Source: Heterodera schachtii (Eukaryota > Nematoda > Chromadorea > Rhabditida > Heteroderidae). From it: a DNA stretch of 64,000 nucleotides. A model generated the notes under the pieces. The model did not search any database. It had not been told where the DNA came from and was given only the letters and a program-made list of their open reading frames with translations. Numbering within the stretch: position 1 is the first letter of the stretch; every line of letters begins with the position of its first letter. Of the stretch, positions 31,300 to 43,889 are shown piece after piece. The DNA lies in NCBI GenBank assembly GCA_023374025.1, contig SIJG01000007.1, positions 2,027,852-2,091,851 of the forward strand, written 5' to 3'. A program made the translations under genes and the position numbers.

Positions 31300-34200
31300 A
31301 TGCCTAAGCGTTCAATTGGATCTGAAGACAGTGAGGATGAACTTAGAGAAAGTCCAAGTGGGCCGAACGGAGAGTCACCATGTGCCAAAAGGAGAAAATG
31401 CGTCGAGTTTGAGCCTGTCAGGATTTGCAGCATAGGAAGCGTGGTGAGTTTGAACTTTTTTGTAAAGGTAAATCAAGTTTTACTTAAGAAAGAAATCGAA
31501 AATAGAGTTCTGCTTGCACAGCATTACAAACTTTGCGAAAGATTCCGACTGAAGGAGAAGATCAGATTGGAGTTGGAGAAGCGAATTGAAGGGTTTGAAC
31601 GTCGTCAGATCCAAGACGATGCGGTGATGTGCATCATCAACCGCTACTGGAACAGAGTTTGCGATGAGACCATTTGAATTCATCATATTTTGCCTAATTT
31701 CTTTTCCCATTTAGTTGGATGAGGAAATTCAACTTTTGTTACAACGATTTGACAGAGAAACAGCACAAATTGACACTGAGATGAAAGGTGGGCTATTGAC
31801 GCCTGTATAGCATAAACTATTAAATTTTCGATAAAATTAAATAGGAATCAACTTAAATAATGAATGAGTTTAGCCTGAATAAATTTGATGGATTTTTCTG
31901 TAAGATGAAGCGGCGAATAGCACTCATCACGACGACACACATTTCCTCAGTGTTATTGCTCAATGGACTTGTGAAGAGATGGACGAAAAGCTGAAGCAAC
32001 GCGTCGAATTCAGTCAGCGATCGCTCGCGAAATTAGTGCAAACATTCAGCAGAATTGACGAGCGAAATGGGCGAATCATAGCACTGCTGCGAGGTTTGTT
32101 AATTCCAAATGTTTGTCGGTTATTTGTGAGTTTTAGGCGATGGCGAAACATCAGTGGAAACCGACATTAATGACGAGACGAATCTCGAAACTGAAAAAGA
32201 CAAGAAAAAGGGTAAGACAATGTCTAATTATAAGACACCGACGATTTGTTATGAAATTTGAAAATTCTGAAGCATCGCCAACTTTTGTGGACGAAAACGG
32301 CACAACAACCGCCAATGAAGAAGCGAAAAAGAAAGGAAGCATTGGAAAGGCATCAATTACGAACATCGAGAATGAATTGCGAAAGCACACATCACGCACT
32401 CTCGAGGAGAACAAACGATTGCAGAAAATGCTGACGGAAATGCAATCGGAAAATCACCGATTGGCCATAAAGGCATCGGATATTTTAGAGAGGGACACAA
32501 TCACGTTCAGCATTTTAGGCAACTTCTCACGATGACAATGTGCACACGATGGCACTTCGGGTCGATTCACTGACTACCGAAATTGAGGACCTACGCTATC
32601 GACTGCACAAATCCATGCAAAGAGAGGAGAAATTGGACTTTCGACTTGCCGAAGTCACATTTTTTATGCCAAAATTTTGGTTTATGAATGAGAAAGAACA
32701 TTTTTTGTTTATAGTACGTCAAGAAACAAAATGCTCTACAAATTTCGGCAACGGCAGCACCTTCAGCAGCTGGCGAATCGCAGCCGAATGGGGCCGAGGA
32801 AGAATTGGCCAGCCTCAGCAAATCCAAAGTCATTTTCTAAGTGACCAATTAACTGAGTGTTCTGCTTTTAGCTTGAGGAACTGCAACAGGACTTGGAGAC
32901 CCAAAGTGAATTGGCATCCAATCGTTTAGCGGAATTGCAGGAAATGACGGAACGAAACAAGGCATTGTCTGCCGATTTGGAGAATTGCAAAATGAAGGTG
33001 GGCATTGCAATCTTTCGTCAAGGATTTCATTTATTTATTTAAATCTGAGATCGAAATAATTTTCAGCTAAAGTACATTTCTTCGGACGATGTGAAGAAAT
33101 CGACTGAATACAAATGTTTGCAAACCGCCTTCAACTCGCTTTTCGAAGAAAATAAATTGCAAAAGTTTGTTTATTTAAAATAACGATGAGTTTTTTGTAC
33201 TTTGGGTCTTTTTTCTAAAGGAAAGAGGTCGATGAGCTCAAGCAACAAATTGTTCAATCGAAGCAAAATTTTGAAGAACAGATCAACTCCGTCAAGGTGT
33301 TTAATTTCGCATTCAGATTAATGTTTTCGGATTAAGACTGAATCGAAATCAATCCAAAATTACCGTAATTGTTCAAGCGGCTTGTAATTATCTAAATTCG
33401 GAAATCAGTTTATCTTTTATGTCTTACCTTCGAAGTCTCACAATCAACTAATACCCATTGTCAGCAGTGAATATTAAGGATTGGTTTTATTCCTTCCTTA
33501 ATTTGGTTTTACTTGAAAATTTTTGAATCTTGGCCCATAGTTTTCGATCAGGGAAGGTCTGGATACGTTTTGTTGTCCTGTTAATTGCAAGCATATCTGA
33601 TCAATCAACCAATTCTCAGAATGACAGTTTAATTGCATTGGATCGTCTCCAACAAACTGTGATCGAATTGGACAATGATCTGAACACGGCGCGACGCGAA
33701 TACGAAAATGTGTGTGTGGACTATGAGGTGAACACCGCTTCACGGGAGCAGGCGATGCCCATCAACGAACAAATGAACGCGCTGATGAACTCGCTAAACA
33801 CACAGAACACTCAGCTTAAACAGGAAGTGGCACGGCTAAAGCGGAAGTGCAACGAAATGAGTGTCCAAGTGCAAATGGTGACGGATCACAAATCTAATAC
33901 ATTGCCATACCATTTCGTCACTGATTTTAGTGCCAAAAAGAGTTGGACGGAGAACGGCGTGTGAACAATGACAATTATTTGATCATCAAATTGGAGGACG
34001 AAATGCCATCGGGCTCTGCTATGCCGTCGGGCAACTCATCGGTCTCACAATTAGAAGGAGAAAGAGCAAGTCAAAAGGCCGACACGGACGGCACTTCCCC
34101 GGCGACTTTGGACGCTGTTGAGGTGAAAAAGGAGGAACCGACGGACACAGCGAGTCAAAACGGACAATGCAATGACCAACCGGTTTTGAATAAAACGATT

Positions 34201-35668
34201 GTTTTTATTTTCCATTTACATTAGCATCAGAACTCCGGCGCTTTTTCACCGCCGCCCACCGATTTAACGGAGGCACAAAAAGTCATTTTGCGCATTCGAT
34301 TGGAACGCGACCGTTACAGAGACAAATTACGAACATTGGCACGTGCCGATTTGAAGGAGAAACGCAAATGTTGGACGGACGAACAGCGGAGGAGGGTGAA
34401 GCATTTGGAGGACCAAGGCGAAAGACTCAGGCGGGAGTTGCAGTCCGCCAAGCAGGAGGAGGACGGACTGATGCAGGAGATGGAGTCCACCGGACAAGCA
34501 TTTGAGGAGTTGCAGGAACAGGTCATCAACTTTAGCTTTTATGACATAATCAATGATAAAGCAAAGAATTTTAGCACCAAAAATTAGTGGAACAATTGCG
34601 AGAAAAGGACGACGTAAATCTGAAGTTGATGAGCGAACGCATTCGAAGCACACAAGCACAGAAAAAGATGAGGGACGAGAAGGAACTGCTGGACCAAAAC
34701 ATTCAGTCGTTGGAGAACCAATTGGCCACCAAACTGTTGCATTGCCAACGGTTGGAGGAGAAAGAGAGAGTACTCACCGAAAACCGAGTGACACTTGAGC
34801 ACGAATTGAGGCAATCATTTGGGAAAGCAAAGCAGGAGAAAGGCTAATGAAGGCAATTTAGGATCAGAGACCAAAACAATGAAACACTGCGCAAAAAGGG
34901 CATGGAATTTTCACAATTGGCAACGGACCTCCGCTTGAGATTGGACCGATTGGACATCCAATTCACTGAACTTCGCGAGGTTGGCTAATAAACATAGGTG
35001 GACAATTGGGGGGGGGGGGCAATTTCGTAAAAATTTCGGCCAAAATCGAAAAAGCACTGGTAGAGAAGGGAAATTTTACGAAATTGAAAAAAAAAATCAA
35101 AATTTTTACGATTTTGAATTGCATTTCGTTAAAATTTTCACGAAATTCTATTTCATCTTTTCTGGAAAAATTATCAGTGATGATGAATCGAAATCTCTTA
35201 CCACGGAAAACGGAAATATTCAAATTCCTTACGTTCCTCTCCCTTTAGAGCGTAATAAAAAAGGCATCCTCATACGAAGCGAATGCCAACAAAATTAAAC
35301 GGCTTGAGGAAGAGAAAAGTTCGTTGAAACGGAAGTTGGACCGAGCAAAGAGAATGGAAAAGTACGAAAATGTGGACGAATTGCTGCAGGAGGAGAATCG
35401 CATTTTGAAGGTTAGTAAATAACGGAGAACACAAAGAAACGAAAGAATTTTAGAAAAGAAAGCAAATAATTTCAAAATTTAATTTTTGAAGGAGTCTCTG
35501 ACCTGTCCAAGTTGCAAAGTGAATCGGAAAAATGCCATTCTGGACAAGTGCCATCACGTGTTCTGTTTTGAATGCATCCGCCTTCGCTATGACAATCGGC
35601 GGCGAAAGTGTCCGAAATGCAACGCCGCTTTTGGGGCCAACGACTTCCATAGAATATATTTGGAATGA
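31300..35668 (+). CDS. rfp-1: BRE1-type RING E3 ubiquitin ligase (histone H2B ubiquitination)
   Basis: BRE1 (RNF20/RNF40; RFP-1 in C. elegans) monoubiquitinates histone H2B in the nucleus. Start ATG 31300 gives [20 protein letters not shown]. Many short exons encode a nearly continuous coiled coil rich in Glu, Lys and Leu ([55 protein letters not shown]). The last exon (from about 35492) encodes a C3HC4 RING. It has [13 protein letters not shown] with the RING histidine, and CPKC, followed directly by [15 protein letters not shown] and stop TGA at 35668. A RING at the extreme C-terminus after long coiled coils, ending in DFHRIYL, is the BRE1 layout. Several introns contain poly-G or AT-rich repeats (35006-35250). 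A retained-looking stretch near 33530-33600 may be intron. Confidence 0.9.
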
Positions 35669-35879
35669 ACGGTGGGAAAGAACAACTTCCATTTGTTTTA
35701 TGATTTTCCAATTCTTGCAACATTTTGGCATCATGTGTAATAAAACGCCCTGACCTGACAATGACAAATGAGGTCCATTTCATTCCCTTTAGTTTAGGAG
35801 CAGTAAATAATTCACATTCTCTCCCTTTTCTCTGTTATTGTGATTTAAATGAATTTTTGTCCAATTTCATTTTTTTAAT

Positions 35880-36110
35880 TTAACATCATCCCAAAAAAGA
35901 TGAACCAATAAATAAAGTGCATAAAAAGAAAAAAAAATCTCTCTTTTCTCCTTTCCAAGAGCTTTTGAATGATACCAAAATGTCCTATATAGTTGGCAAA
36001 AAGTTTAAAAATAATTTTTCAAAATCGCCATTTTTAAATTTTGGATAAAAATAATTTTAAAAAATTATTTCGTGGAGCGGACTCGAACCTCCGCCCTTTT
36101 AATATGGAGA
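35880..36110 (-). mobile_element. Degenerate copy of the tRNA-headed element at 30646
   Basis: Read on the minus strand, this stretch matches the other element in order: the box B phrase GGAGGTTCGAGTCC, an AT-rich part, CTTTTGGTATCATTCAAAAGCTCTT-like sequence, and the ending TTTATTTATTGGTTCATC. Terminal repeats are not clear, so the copy is old or truncated. It lies just downstream of the BRE1 gene. Confidence 0.55.
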
Positions 36111-36315
36111 AACAATAGCAATATGTTTTTATAAATCTATGATTGTTAATCATTCGCCAAATGATTGAACTAATGGGAAAAGGAATGTGCCGTAATCAAA
36201 GTTCGTCCCTCAACTGCTGTTGGTTCAAATGTGCCATCATCGGACAGCCCGACACAGCGGCCAAATCCATCGTTGTGAAGTCGTGCTGGAAGCAAAAGCG
36301 GGGACAATTAATTAC

Positions 36316-38840
36316 CTAATTGGGTGCCTTTCCCTTTCGTCCCACCGTTTCGTGCGACTGTTCCTTCACGCTGAATAGGCCGGGCTCTAACGGAATGTGT
36401 TGAGTGCCGAACAATGCGCCGATATGTTCGATTTGAATTAAAGCGAAGGGATGCGACGACGGGGGAAAGTCCCGCGTGGGACCGACTGAAACTGAGAAGG
36501 ACGGGGAAAAATGAAGAGAGACAGAGAAAAAAAGGGGGGGGGGGCAATACGAGAGAGGAAGGGGGCAGAACAAGGAAGGGTAAAGGTGGCAATGGGAGGG
36601 AGAGGGGGAAAGAGGAAGGGACGGAGGGGGAGGAAAGGGGAAGTGGGAGGGACGAGGGGAGAAGAGTGATAGAGGGAAAGCGGCAATGGGGGGGGGGAGA
36701 GGAGGGGCGGGGGAAGTGGGAGGGGCTGAGGTCCCGCGGGTTTCGGACTGACCGCCGCTGCCGAGGAATTCAAATGCTTTGGACTTTTCAGTGGCCAATC
36801 GCTGTGCAAAATGCGCCGGAGCATTGTCAGTGGTGAAACTCTCAATGTTTTTTTCTCCTGTCATACAGCTAAATTTTTTCTAAAATTGTAAAATGATATA
36901 AAATGCGGGCAAATGAATTTTGAGTGACCTTTTCGGCGTTTAAAATACAAAGTGCCGGCAATTCGTTCGTCTCAAATGCCTCCAGCAATTTGTCCAGGGG
37001 CAACGAATTGGCCAAGTCAATTGACAAAAGCAAAGGCCTCGAAGAAAAAGGAAGTTTTGACTGTCGTAAACGGAGTTCTGAGGCCATTTCTTTGAGCCAA
37101 TCGAATAGGAAATTGGGCAAAGTGCCATTTTGGAGGGAAAGAAGCGAATGGGAAAGGGGCGAGGACAATGGCACGTCGGTGGTGAAGCCGAGGCCAATGT
37201 CGAGCTGAAAGGGTCGGTTCGGAACAGTTTTTGGCCAGACAAAGTTCGAAGAGAAGACGGACAATGTCTGGCAAACTGGCATGAGTGATGTGATGGAGAA
37301 GCGGTCTGACGTCGAAATCCGAACCCGTGAAAGGCATTTCCACCAAATCGGATGAATTTGTGCCGGATTTGACGCGCCGAAAAGTGCTCAGTTTCACTGC
37401 ATCTGATCTGACGGAAGCCAATTAAACACCCATTGTGCCATTCACTCATCAAAAAGTGCCCACTTTTCTTCAAGCCAATAGGCCAAAGAGTAACGGCCGT
37501 GCAATAAAATGGCCACCCGTGCGAATTTGCGAAATTCCTCCTGCTGCTCGGAGCGAAAGGTGCCCACTGTGACGGCAGCACGAGGCGATTCGCTGCCGGG
37601 GAGAAGGCCGTGCCGAGCGGCGTGGACTTCGTCGGCATTGGCCAAACGGACCAAAGAGTCGGAAAGAATCATTCGGATCCTGAAAATGCATTACATCGGC
37701 GGTTGCTAAGTGCCTTTGCCATTGTCCCTTACCATTCCACCAAAAAATGTTCGTGGCCAATGCCAATTTGTTGGGCCAATCGTTGCCCATTGCGAAATGC
37801 AAATAACTGTTGCTGCTGGCGAATTGCCGGGTGCGCCACCGCAAAAGCACGGCACAATTCGTCCTCCTCGTGGCACGCCACGGAGCCCAAAACGACGGCA
37901 GTAGCGGCGTCCGCTGTTCCTTCATCTGTTGTCGGTAAAGGCAATGGTCAATCGCCACGAGGGCACTTGGCCAAAGCGTCGACCGACCGTTCCTTTGCGT
38001 TTGTCGCCACAATTCGCTTGCCCGCGACCACAATTCCAACGAATGAACTGACAAAGGGATGGCCTCGTGCCAAAACAGCACAAACACCGCACGGACATTC
38101 TTTTCATCGACCATCTCCACCAGCTCCGATCCGCTGAAGGCGATCAGTCCGCGCGGGTTTCTGCTGGGATTAGCAAAGTCCACACGGCGACGGGCGAGGA
38201 GACGGTCGTTGAGCAGGCGAAGTTCGGTGGGCGAGCGCGTGAAAATGGACGGACCGGCGGACGGAGAGGAGGCGGAAGACCGTCTGAAAAGAGAGAGGAG
38301 TGACGCAATGGCATGGAACGGGTCGGCCCACTTGGCATGATTTTGACGGATGAACTGCTCGAGTTCAGTGACGCCCACCTCGCGGACAAAGCCCAATTCA
38401 TTGGCGGCACTTTCCGAGGCGTACAAAGTGAGCGGATGGACACTGTGACGGGACAAGGCACTGCAAAATAAGGGACACAATGGAAGCAAAAACAAACAGA
38501 GCATTCATTCCCTCTTACTCCAAAAGGGCAGCTTCAATCCGTGCCATTGTGCGCGCGCGGCTTCCGCCGGCGTGCCAATTCCGCATGCGTTCAATGCTAT
38601 ACACAGCGGCACCGGAACGCCTTTAAAATGCAAAAATTATGTCACTCAAATGTTGTGCCAACTTACGAGTCTTCGACCACCAAAAAATGGAAAGGCTTTT
38701 CCATTGGATATTCCCCACAACGGGGATGACCATCGTCCACGGAACAGTCGATGTTTTCGTTGTCCACAGTCACATGGGCAAGTGCCAACAGATGGGGCCG
38801 AAGGTGGGCCAACATAAGGCGGGTGAACTGCGCGAACTCG
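36316..38840 (-). CDS. Thioredoxin-fold protein, probably ER/secretory (TXNDC-like)
   Basis: Exons on the minus strand include the following. About 38840-38665 reads HLLALAHVTVDNENIDCS then KPFHFLVVEDS. Next is MARIEAALLD, joined at 38460 to ALSRHSVHPLTLYASESAAN and FVREVGVTELEQFI. About 38250-37960 contains FSGSELVEMVDEKNVRAVFV, LFWHEAIPLSVHSLELW and LVAIDHC. About 37930-37730 contains HPAIRQQQQLFAFRNGQRLA. Others follow, with the last piece ending EHIGALFGTQHIPLEPGLFS and stop TAG at 36316. The pattern (strand, helix, VAIDHC, then an RNGQ/Y turn) matches a thioredoxin fold, but no CxxC redox pair is present, so this domain may act as a binding module. A polypurine tract (36490-36745) lies in an intron. 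The 5' end and exact family (TXNDC11/TXNDC16-like) are unresolved. Confidence 0.5.
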
Positions 38841-41043
38841 CGGTCATCATCTGTGGTAGCATTGGTTGTTCATTTTTGTGGGTCCGATTCCCTCCTCTCC
38901 AACCATTCGCGTCCCGGTGGACAAACGTCGTTTGGATGTACTGATTCGTCGGCTCTGTCCCGGGCTGTGTCCCTTCCGCTTCTTCTTCCTCGTTGAGCAC
39001 ATTCTGTCGCTGTGGTTTCCGAGGACATTCGGCCCTTGGCAAAGAACACAAAATAAGCTAATTAATCATTTTCAATGAAATTCAAATTGATAACCAAAAC
39101 AAAAGCCAACTTTTTGGCACATTCTCAAATTACAGTAATTAATTGTTACTAATTGCCTTACCAAAATGCAAAGAAAAGGCTGTGAATGAAAAGGAAGTGA
39201 AAGACTTTCAAATAAAAACTGCGCATTGACCAAACGCCGGTGGGCAAATCGATGGAAAAATGCGGGGAAAGGAGCGAAAGAATGGGAAAAGGGAAGAAAC
39301 GATGGGAAATAATGATCAATGGGCATGGGATAATATGGTGAAAAAAGGAAAAAGCAGGACGGATATGATGGGAAAAGCCATAGGGAAGAGACAGACGATT
39401 TTGTAACAGAGAGACTTAGAGAGAGAGAGAGAGAGGGAAAAAGAGAGAGAGAGAGAGAGTAGGGCGGGTGATTACTGATCAAAGTTTGGAGAGAAAAAGA
39501 GAGTGAGAGAGAGGTGTGATTACCGATCAAATTTGGAGAGAAATCGAGAGAGAGTGAGAGAGAGAGAATGAAGAGAATAAAGAGAGAACTGATCAAAGTT
39601 TGGAGAGACCGAGAGAGAGTGAGAGAGAGATGAAGAGAATAAAGAGAGAACTGATCAAAGTTTGGAGAGACCGAGAGAGAGTGAGAGAGAGAAAAAAAAG
39701 AGAGAGAGAGGAGAGGGCGGGTGATTACCGGTAAAGTTTGGAGAGAAATCGAGAGAGAGTTTTAGGAGAGTACGGTAGATTAAAATTACCTATTATAATC
39801 AATATTTTTGTGCCGTTTCTTTCTTCTTCCATTTCCCCCCATTATCACTTTGTTCGATTCCTTTGCTAATTTGCCATTTATTTTCTTGCGCATTTTCCCT
39901 CTCGTCACTTCCTCCAAAATTGGACCACACTTTTTTGTTCGTTCTGTCTTTTTAATTAATAGGATATTTTGCCAATAATGCTTCATTCATTTGGGGTGAT
40001 GAGTGAATTTTAAAATTAATTACTTGGCGAAGGAATGTCAGGGCCAAAACCGACCATTAAAATGCCCTGAAATGGTATTTCGCTTTTCTTTTCAAAATAA
40101 AGAGAGACGGCAGCGCATAAAATCTTTCTTCTGCCCCTCCCTCCGCGAAAGTGCCATTCATGGCATCATTCAAATGCCCATCTTCACCATCGGTGCCATC
40201 AGTTTTGACTTTGGCACCCCCTAATTATCAAAAAGCAGATTCTAATGAGCTAATGACAATTTTAGGTTGTGTAATGCGATTGAATAAATGAATGAACGAA
40301 TATAAATGAGAGAATTATTATTACACTTTCTGCTCCATTTACATAATGAGCTGAATGGAAATCCATCTCAATCTTTTGCCAAAAAGGCGAAATGCCTGCG
40401 GAAATGAATGAATAACTTTGCATTCCGACGATTAAATTGCAAATCTCCGCGAGTTCCACGGGGGTCACTTTCGAAATGCCCTCCTCCGCCGCCCCCTCAA
40501 TTCGTCTTCCCGCCCCTCCCCCCCCCCCCCCCCCCCCTCTCTCTTTCTGACTTTCCAAATTCCCCCCCCCCCACCAAAATGAGACTTTGGCACTCTCAAA
40601 AACATTCGCTCCCTTTCGATTGGTTGAGAAAAGCAATTGCCCTTCATTTATTTCTCCGTTTTTTATCACTTAAAACGCAATTCGCCCCTTTTGAAGTACA
40701 ATATTTTGTGCAGAACCATTGTCACCTGACATTGTCAAACATGCGATGTTTGCCTCAAATTCTGTCCTTTTGGCTTTGCTTTTTGTCTGTTCTATCCCCC
40801 CCCCCCCCCCTATTAATTTTTTACCCCTCCTAATTTTTCACTTTTTTACCCCCCACCCAATTTCACTTTTCTAACCCCCTCCCCAACCCCCCCCCTTTAT
40901 TTTTCACATTGTTTACTCCTCCACAATCCACCCCCCCCCTAATTTTTACTCTTTTTTTTCGCCCTCCCCTAATTTTCCATTTTTGGCCCTTCACCAATTT
41001 GTCCCCTTACAGTATTTTCCCCCATTCAAAAGAAACTGTTGGG
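38841..41043. other. Intergenic and low-complexity region
   Basis: A minus-strand open stretch at 38870-39050 may be the first exon of the thioredoxin-fold gene but lacks motifs. The rest holds a GA microsatellite, AT-rich DNA and long poly-C runs (40515-40575, 40795-40960). No gene can be supported. The final part is the upstream region of the insulin-like gene. Confidence 0.5.
39410..39775. repeat. GA-rich microsatellite with higher-order repeat
   Basis: (GA)n blocks alternate with GAAAACTGATCAAAGTTTGGA-like spacers. The phrase GATCAAAGTTTGGAGAGA occurs about every 60-70 bp, giving four to five imperfect higher-order units. Confidence 0.8.
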
Positions 41044-41755
41044 ATGTCCGTCCGTCATTCATGCATTGTTTCCCCTCTACTTCTCCTCCGTGGCCTTCTC
41101 CTCCTCCCCTCCCTCCTTTTGGTCCTTCGCCCATCTTCCGAACGTTCGTCCTCAAGTCCAAGCAGTTCATCCGCCACAACAAATGACTTCCGCTCATCAT
41201 CCGTTCTCCTGGCAAATGCATTGCCAATTTCCATGCTAAATTCCATGACGCGATTTTACCCAATGAATTCGTTGGTCAACCGACGGACAATCGCAGAACA
41301 ATTGGAAACTCAGCCAACTAACAAGAAAAAGGAAGAAAAATTAAAACAAAAAACGCAGGACGAAACTCCAAATATTTTTGGCAGATTGAAATTATGCCCT
41401 CCGGGTAAATCGCAACTAATCAAAGCTAATTGAAATCTGTTGTTGTTTAGGAGGTCGTTCCTTCTTCGAAGCCTTTGAATTGGCATGTCCGATGAAAAAG
41501 CGGCGAAGGAAAAGGCACGCAATGTTCGGATTTGGGAGGGCACATGCCGTGGCCTTTGGAAGGGGAGCGACGATGGCACAAGGCGGCGCTGATGAAAAAG
41601 CCCAAGGCATCGCCGGAGGAGACGTAAACGCAATTCAACAAAGACGGAAAATGTACAGACCGGCAAACACCACCGAACTGATGCAAATATGCTGCACAAG
41701 AGGCTGTGAATTCGCTGATCTTTTGCCCCATTGCGGTCCCTTCTCCATGTGGTGA
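41044..41755 (+). CDS. Insulin-like peptide precursor
   Basis: A secreted insulin-family hormone expected to act on the DAF-2-type insulin receptor. Exon 1 is 41044-41404, intron 41405-41450, exon 2 to TGA at 41755. The N-terminus MSVRHSCIVSPLLLLRGLLL is a signal peptide. The B-chain-like part is CPPGGRSFFEAFELAC, split by the intron at the first glycine after CPP. It is followed by the basic cleavage site KKRRRKR and a Gly/Ala-rich connecting segment. The A chain is ICCTRGCEFADLLPHC near the C-terminus, with canonical CC-x3-C-x8-C spacing. The precursor is long for the family because about 85 residues separate the putative signal peptide from the B chain. The two B-chain cysteines are 14 residues apart, against 11 in vertebrate insulin. 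The connecting segment contains MFGFGRAHAVAFGRG (see findings). Confidence 0.87.
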
Positions 41756-42369
41756 TTGGATGAAGTTTTGAAGGCAAAACCCACCCAAATGTATGGCGAC
41801 GAACTTAAAATGCCAGTTTGAAGCTTTTATCTTCAATTTGAATCAAGTGCTTTCCGTTTAAGTGATGAATGAATGATCTCACTATAAGCTCTTTTGGTTC
41901 TAAATGCACTTTATGAGTCCAATCTTTAACAATACCTGGGTCTTTATGCAATAACATTGTTCATGTTCGAACAAACCCTAAATTAGCACAGTCTGAATAA
42001 GGTAATAATAAGAGAAAACAAGATAATGCTAACATAAAGTAAAAACGAATTTAATCATATCCTTTTCGGAAATTAACTAAACGTTGAGATTTTATTATTT
42101 TGGCTAATTTAGACTTTGGCTTTCAGATAAAACTAATATAAGACTTATTCGAACATAAACAAAGTTATTGTATAAAAACCTGGTCTGATTAATTGATAAA
42201 CTCATAAAGAGTGCACTTCAGCCGCTCTTTTATAAGCCTAATGAGTTAAAAACAAAAAAACTGTCAACGCATAGCTGAAAAACATCCAACAAAGTCAGTT
42301 TAACAACAACAGCAAAACAATTCGGATGCAAACAGTCAAATATAATCTCCATTTTGTCCATCTGACCAT
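41756..42369. other. Convergent intergenic region
   Basis: AT-rich, between the stops of the insulin-like gene (+) and RPS3A (-). No gene or structured repeat is seen. Confidence 0.5.
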
Positions 42370-43407
42370 TTAAACGCTCTGTTGAACGGGCGGTTCGTAT
42401 GCGTCCGGCCGACTTTCGATTTTCTCTCCGGTGGCCGTCGTAATAGTGGCGACCGTTCCGGCACCCTCGCCGTGCATCTCCAGCAATTTGCCCAGCTCGA
42501 ACTTCGGCTTCTTCAACACCTTCACTTTACGGATGTAAACGTCCTGCAACGGGTAGTAGAAGGAGCACGCCTTCTCAATGTCCTTGCCGATGGAGTCCGG
42601 GATCAGCTTATTGACCACCTCTTTCAAGTCGCCGGAAGAGACCTAACAAAGCAAAGAAGACATTTGACATATATGGGAATAAATTCGACGACCAAACCTC
42701 TTTTTGCATTATTTCCACCATTTTGGCACGAATCATCCGTACCTAAAGCAATTTTAGATATTAAATTGCGTGTATATTGAGCAGTTGAAATAGTTTTCTA
42801 AGGAGAACATAAAAAATTTTTCCTGCGGATAAGTTTTACTTGAGATGTCTTTGCATAGCTCGTCTTCTTGATTTGATTGGCATTTCGTTTGGTAAAGCCA
42901 ATGCAAAAGAGTCGGAGTAAGAAACCGTCGGTGGTCTTCACTGCCACATTGGCCTCAATGAGTGTCTAAATAGGAAAGTTTAATTCAATTCCGGGCATTT
43001 TGTATAAAAGATACGCATACATGCCACTTTTTGACAATGGAGCACAGTTTGTCCCTGGTGAATGTCATCCCGTGGAAGTTGGTCAAACAAATTTTGCCTT
43101 GCACTTCTTCGCAGATCAATCTGAACTTCCTAAAGTCGGCGTCCGTGCTGTTGAGATCGCCCAACGAAACTTCGTAGACCCGACCTTTCAGAAAGTCACT
43201 TGAAATGCCTAAATCAGAAAATTTTTGAGAAAGCCTAAACCCTCATTTACGTGTTCCCTGGGTGCGGTTCACTAAAGTTTTGCCAACGTTTCGGTGTGTG
43301 AACATTGCGGGCGCTTTGATGTCGTACCATTCCTTGCGCGTAAATGGGTCGACGGCCTTCTTCTTTGCTCCCTTTTTCCCCATCTTCTTGTTCTTTCCGA
43401 CAGCCAT
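42370..43407 (-). CDS. rps-1: 40S ribosomal protein eS1 (RPS3A)
   Basis: A structural protein of the small ribosomal subunit, near the mRNA exit region. All five exons are clear: 43251-43407, 43021-43208, 42840-42965, 42698-42742 and 42370-42642, each joined in phase with GT-AG introns. The protein begins [20 protein letters not shown]. It contains [54 protein letters not shown] and LTNFHGM. It ends [17 protein letters not shown] followed by [12 protein letters not shown]. These are hallmark eS1 phrases over the full expected length of about 262 residues. It is intact and highly conserved, so it is a useful anchor for species placement. Confidence 0.98.
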
Positions 43408-43889
43408 TTTTGATAATTTTTGTCTCTAAATACAACTTTATAAGTTGATTAAGGGCAATTTTTTGCTGTTGGGGAAGGGAATCAAAAACTTGGAGATGAC
43501 CCTTTGCCTAATGACCAATCTGAACATTGAAACGGAACTTGAACAAAAAGTTATAATTCAATTTTTCGAATTTTTTGAAAATGCCTCCCTTAAGCTTATC
43601 GATTGAAATTTAGTTGAATTTGTAGTCGTCAAACAATCTCAATCATTCTATTTTTCAATTTTTGTTTTATTAAATTTTATGGCGTTTTATTTATAAGCAA
43701 AATAAATTTTCAAAAATCTTCATTCACATTTCTTATACCAATCCAAAATTCATCTGTTTCTGTTTGGCTTTCCCTTTGCTTTAATGCTTCATCTCAATTA
43801 ATTTAATCCATTTTTAAAATTGTATTTTCTTTTATTTTGACGTTAAGACATTATTTATTATCCATTTATACTAACTTCTTTCATTTGTT
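43408..43889. promoter_or_regulatory. Divergent 482-bp region between RPS3A and 4E-T-like genes
   Basis: The starts of two divergently transcribed genes face each other across this AT-rich stretch, so it must carry both promoters. A degenerate copy of the dispersed motif (GGAACTTGAACAAAAAGTT) is at about 43534-43552. I cannot point to a TATA box or initiator with confidence. Confidence 0.45.

Noticed and set aside
38461..38504. Signal peptide MLCLFLLPLCPLFCSALS for the thioredoxin-fold gene
   Set aside because: It is read through an intron end (CCCTTATTTTGCAG). The true exon begins at 38460 and joins in phase to an upstream exon.
39072..39596. Leu/Ser-rich 174-residue frame on the minus strand
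   Set aside because: Most of it is the translation of the (GA)n microsatellite.
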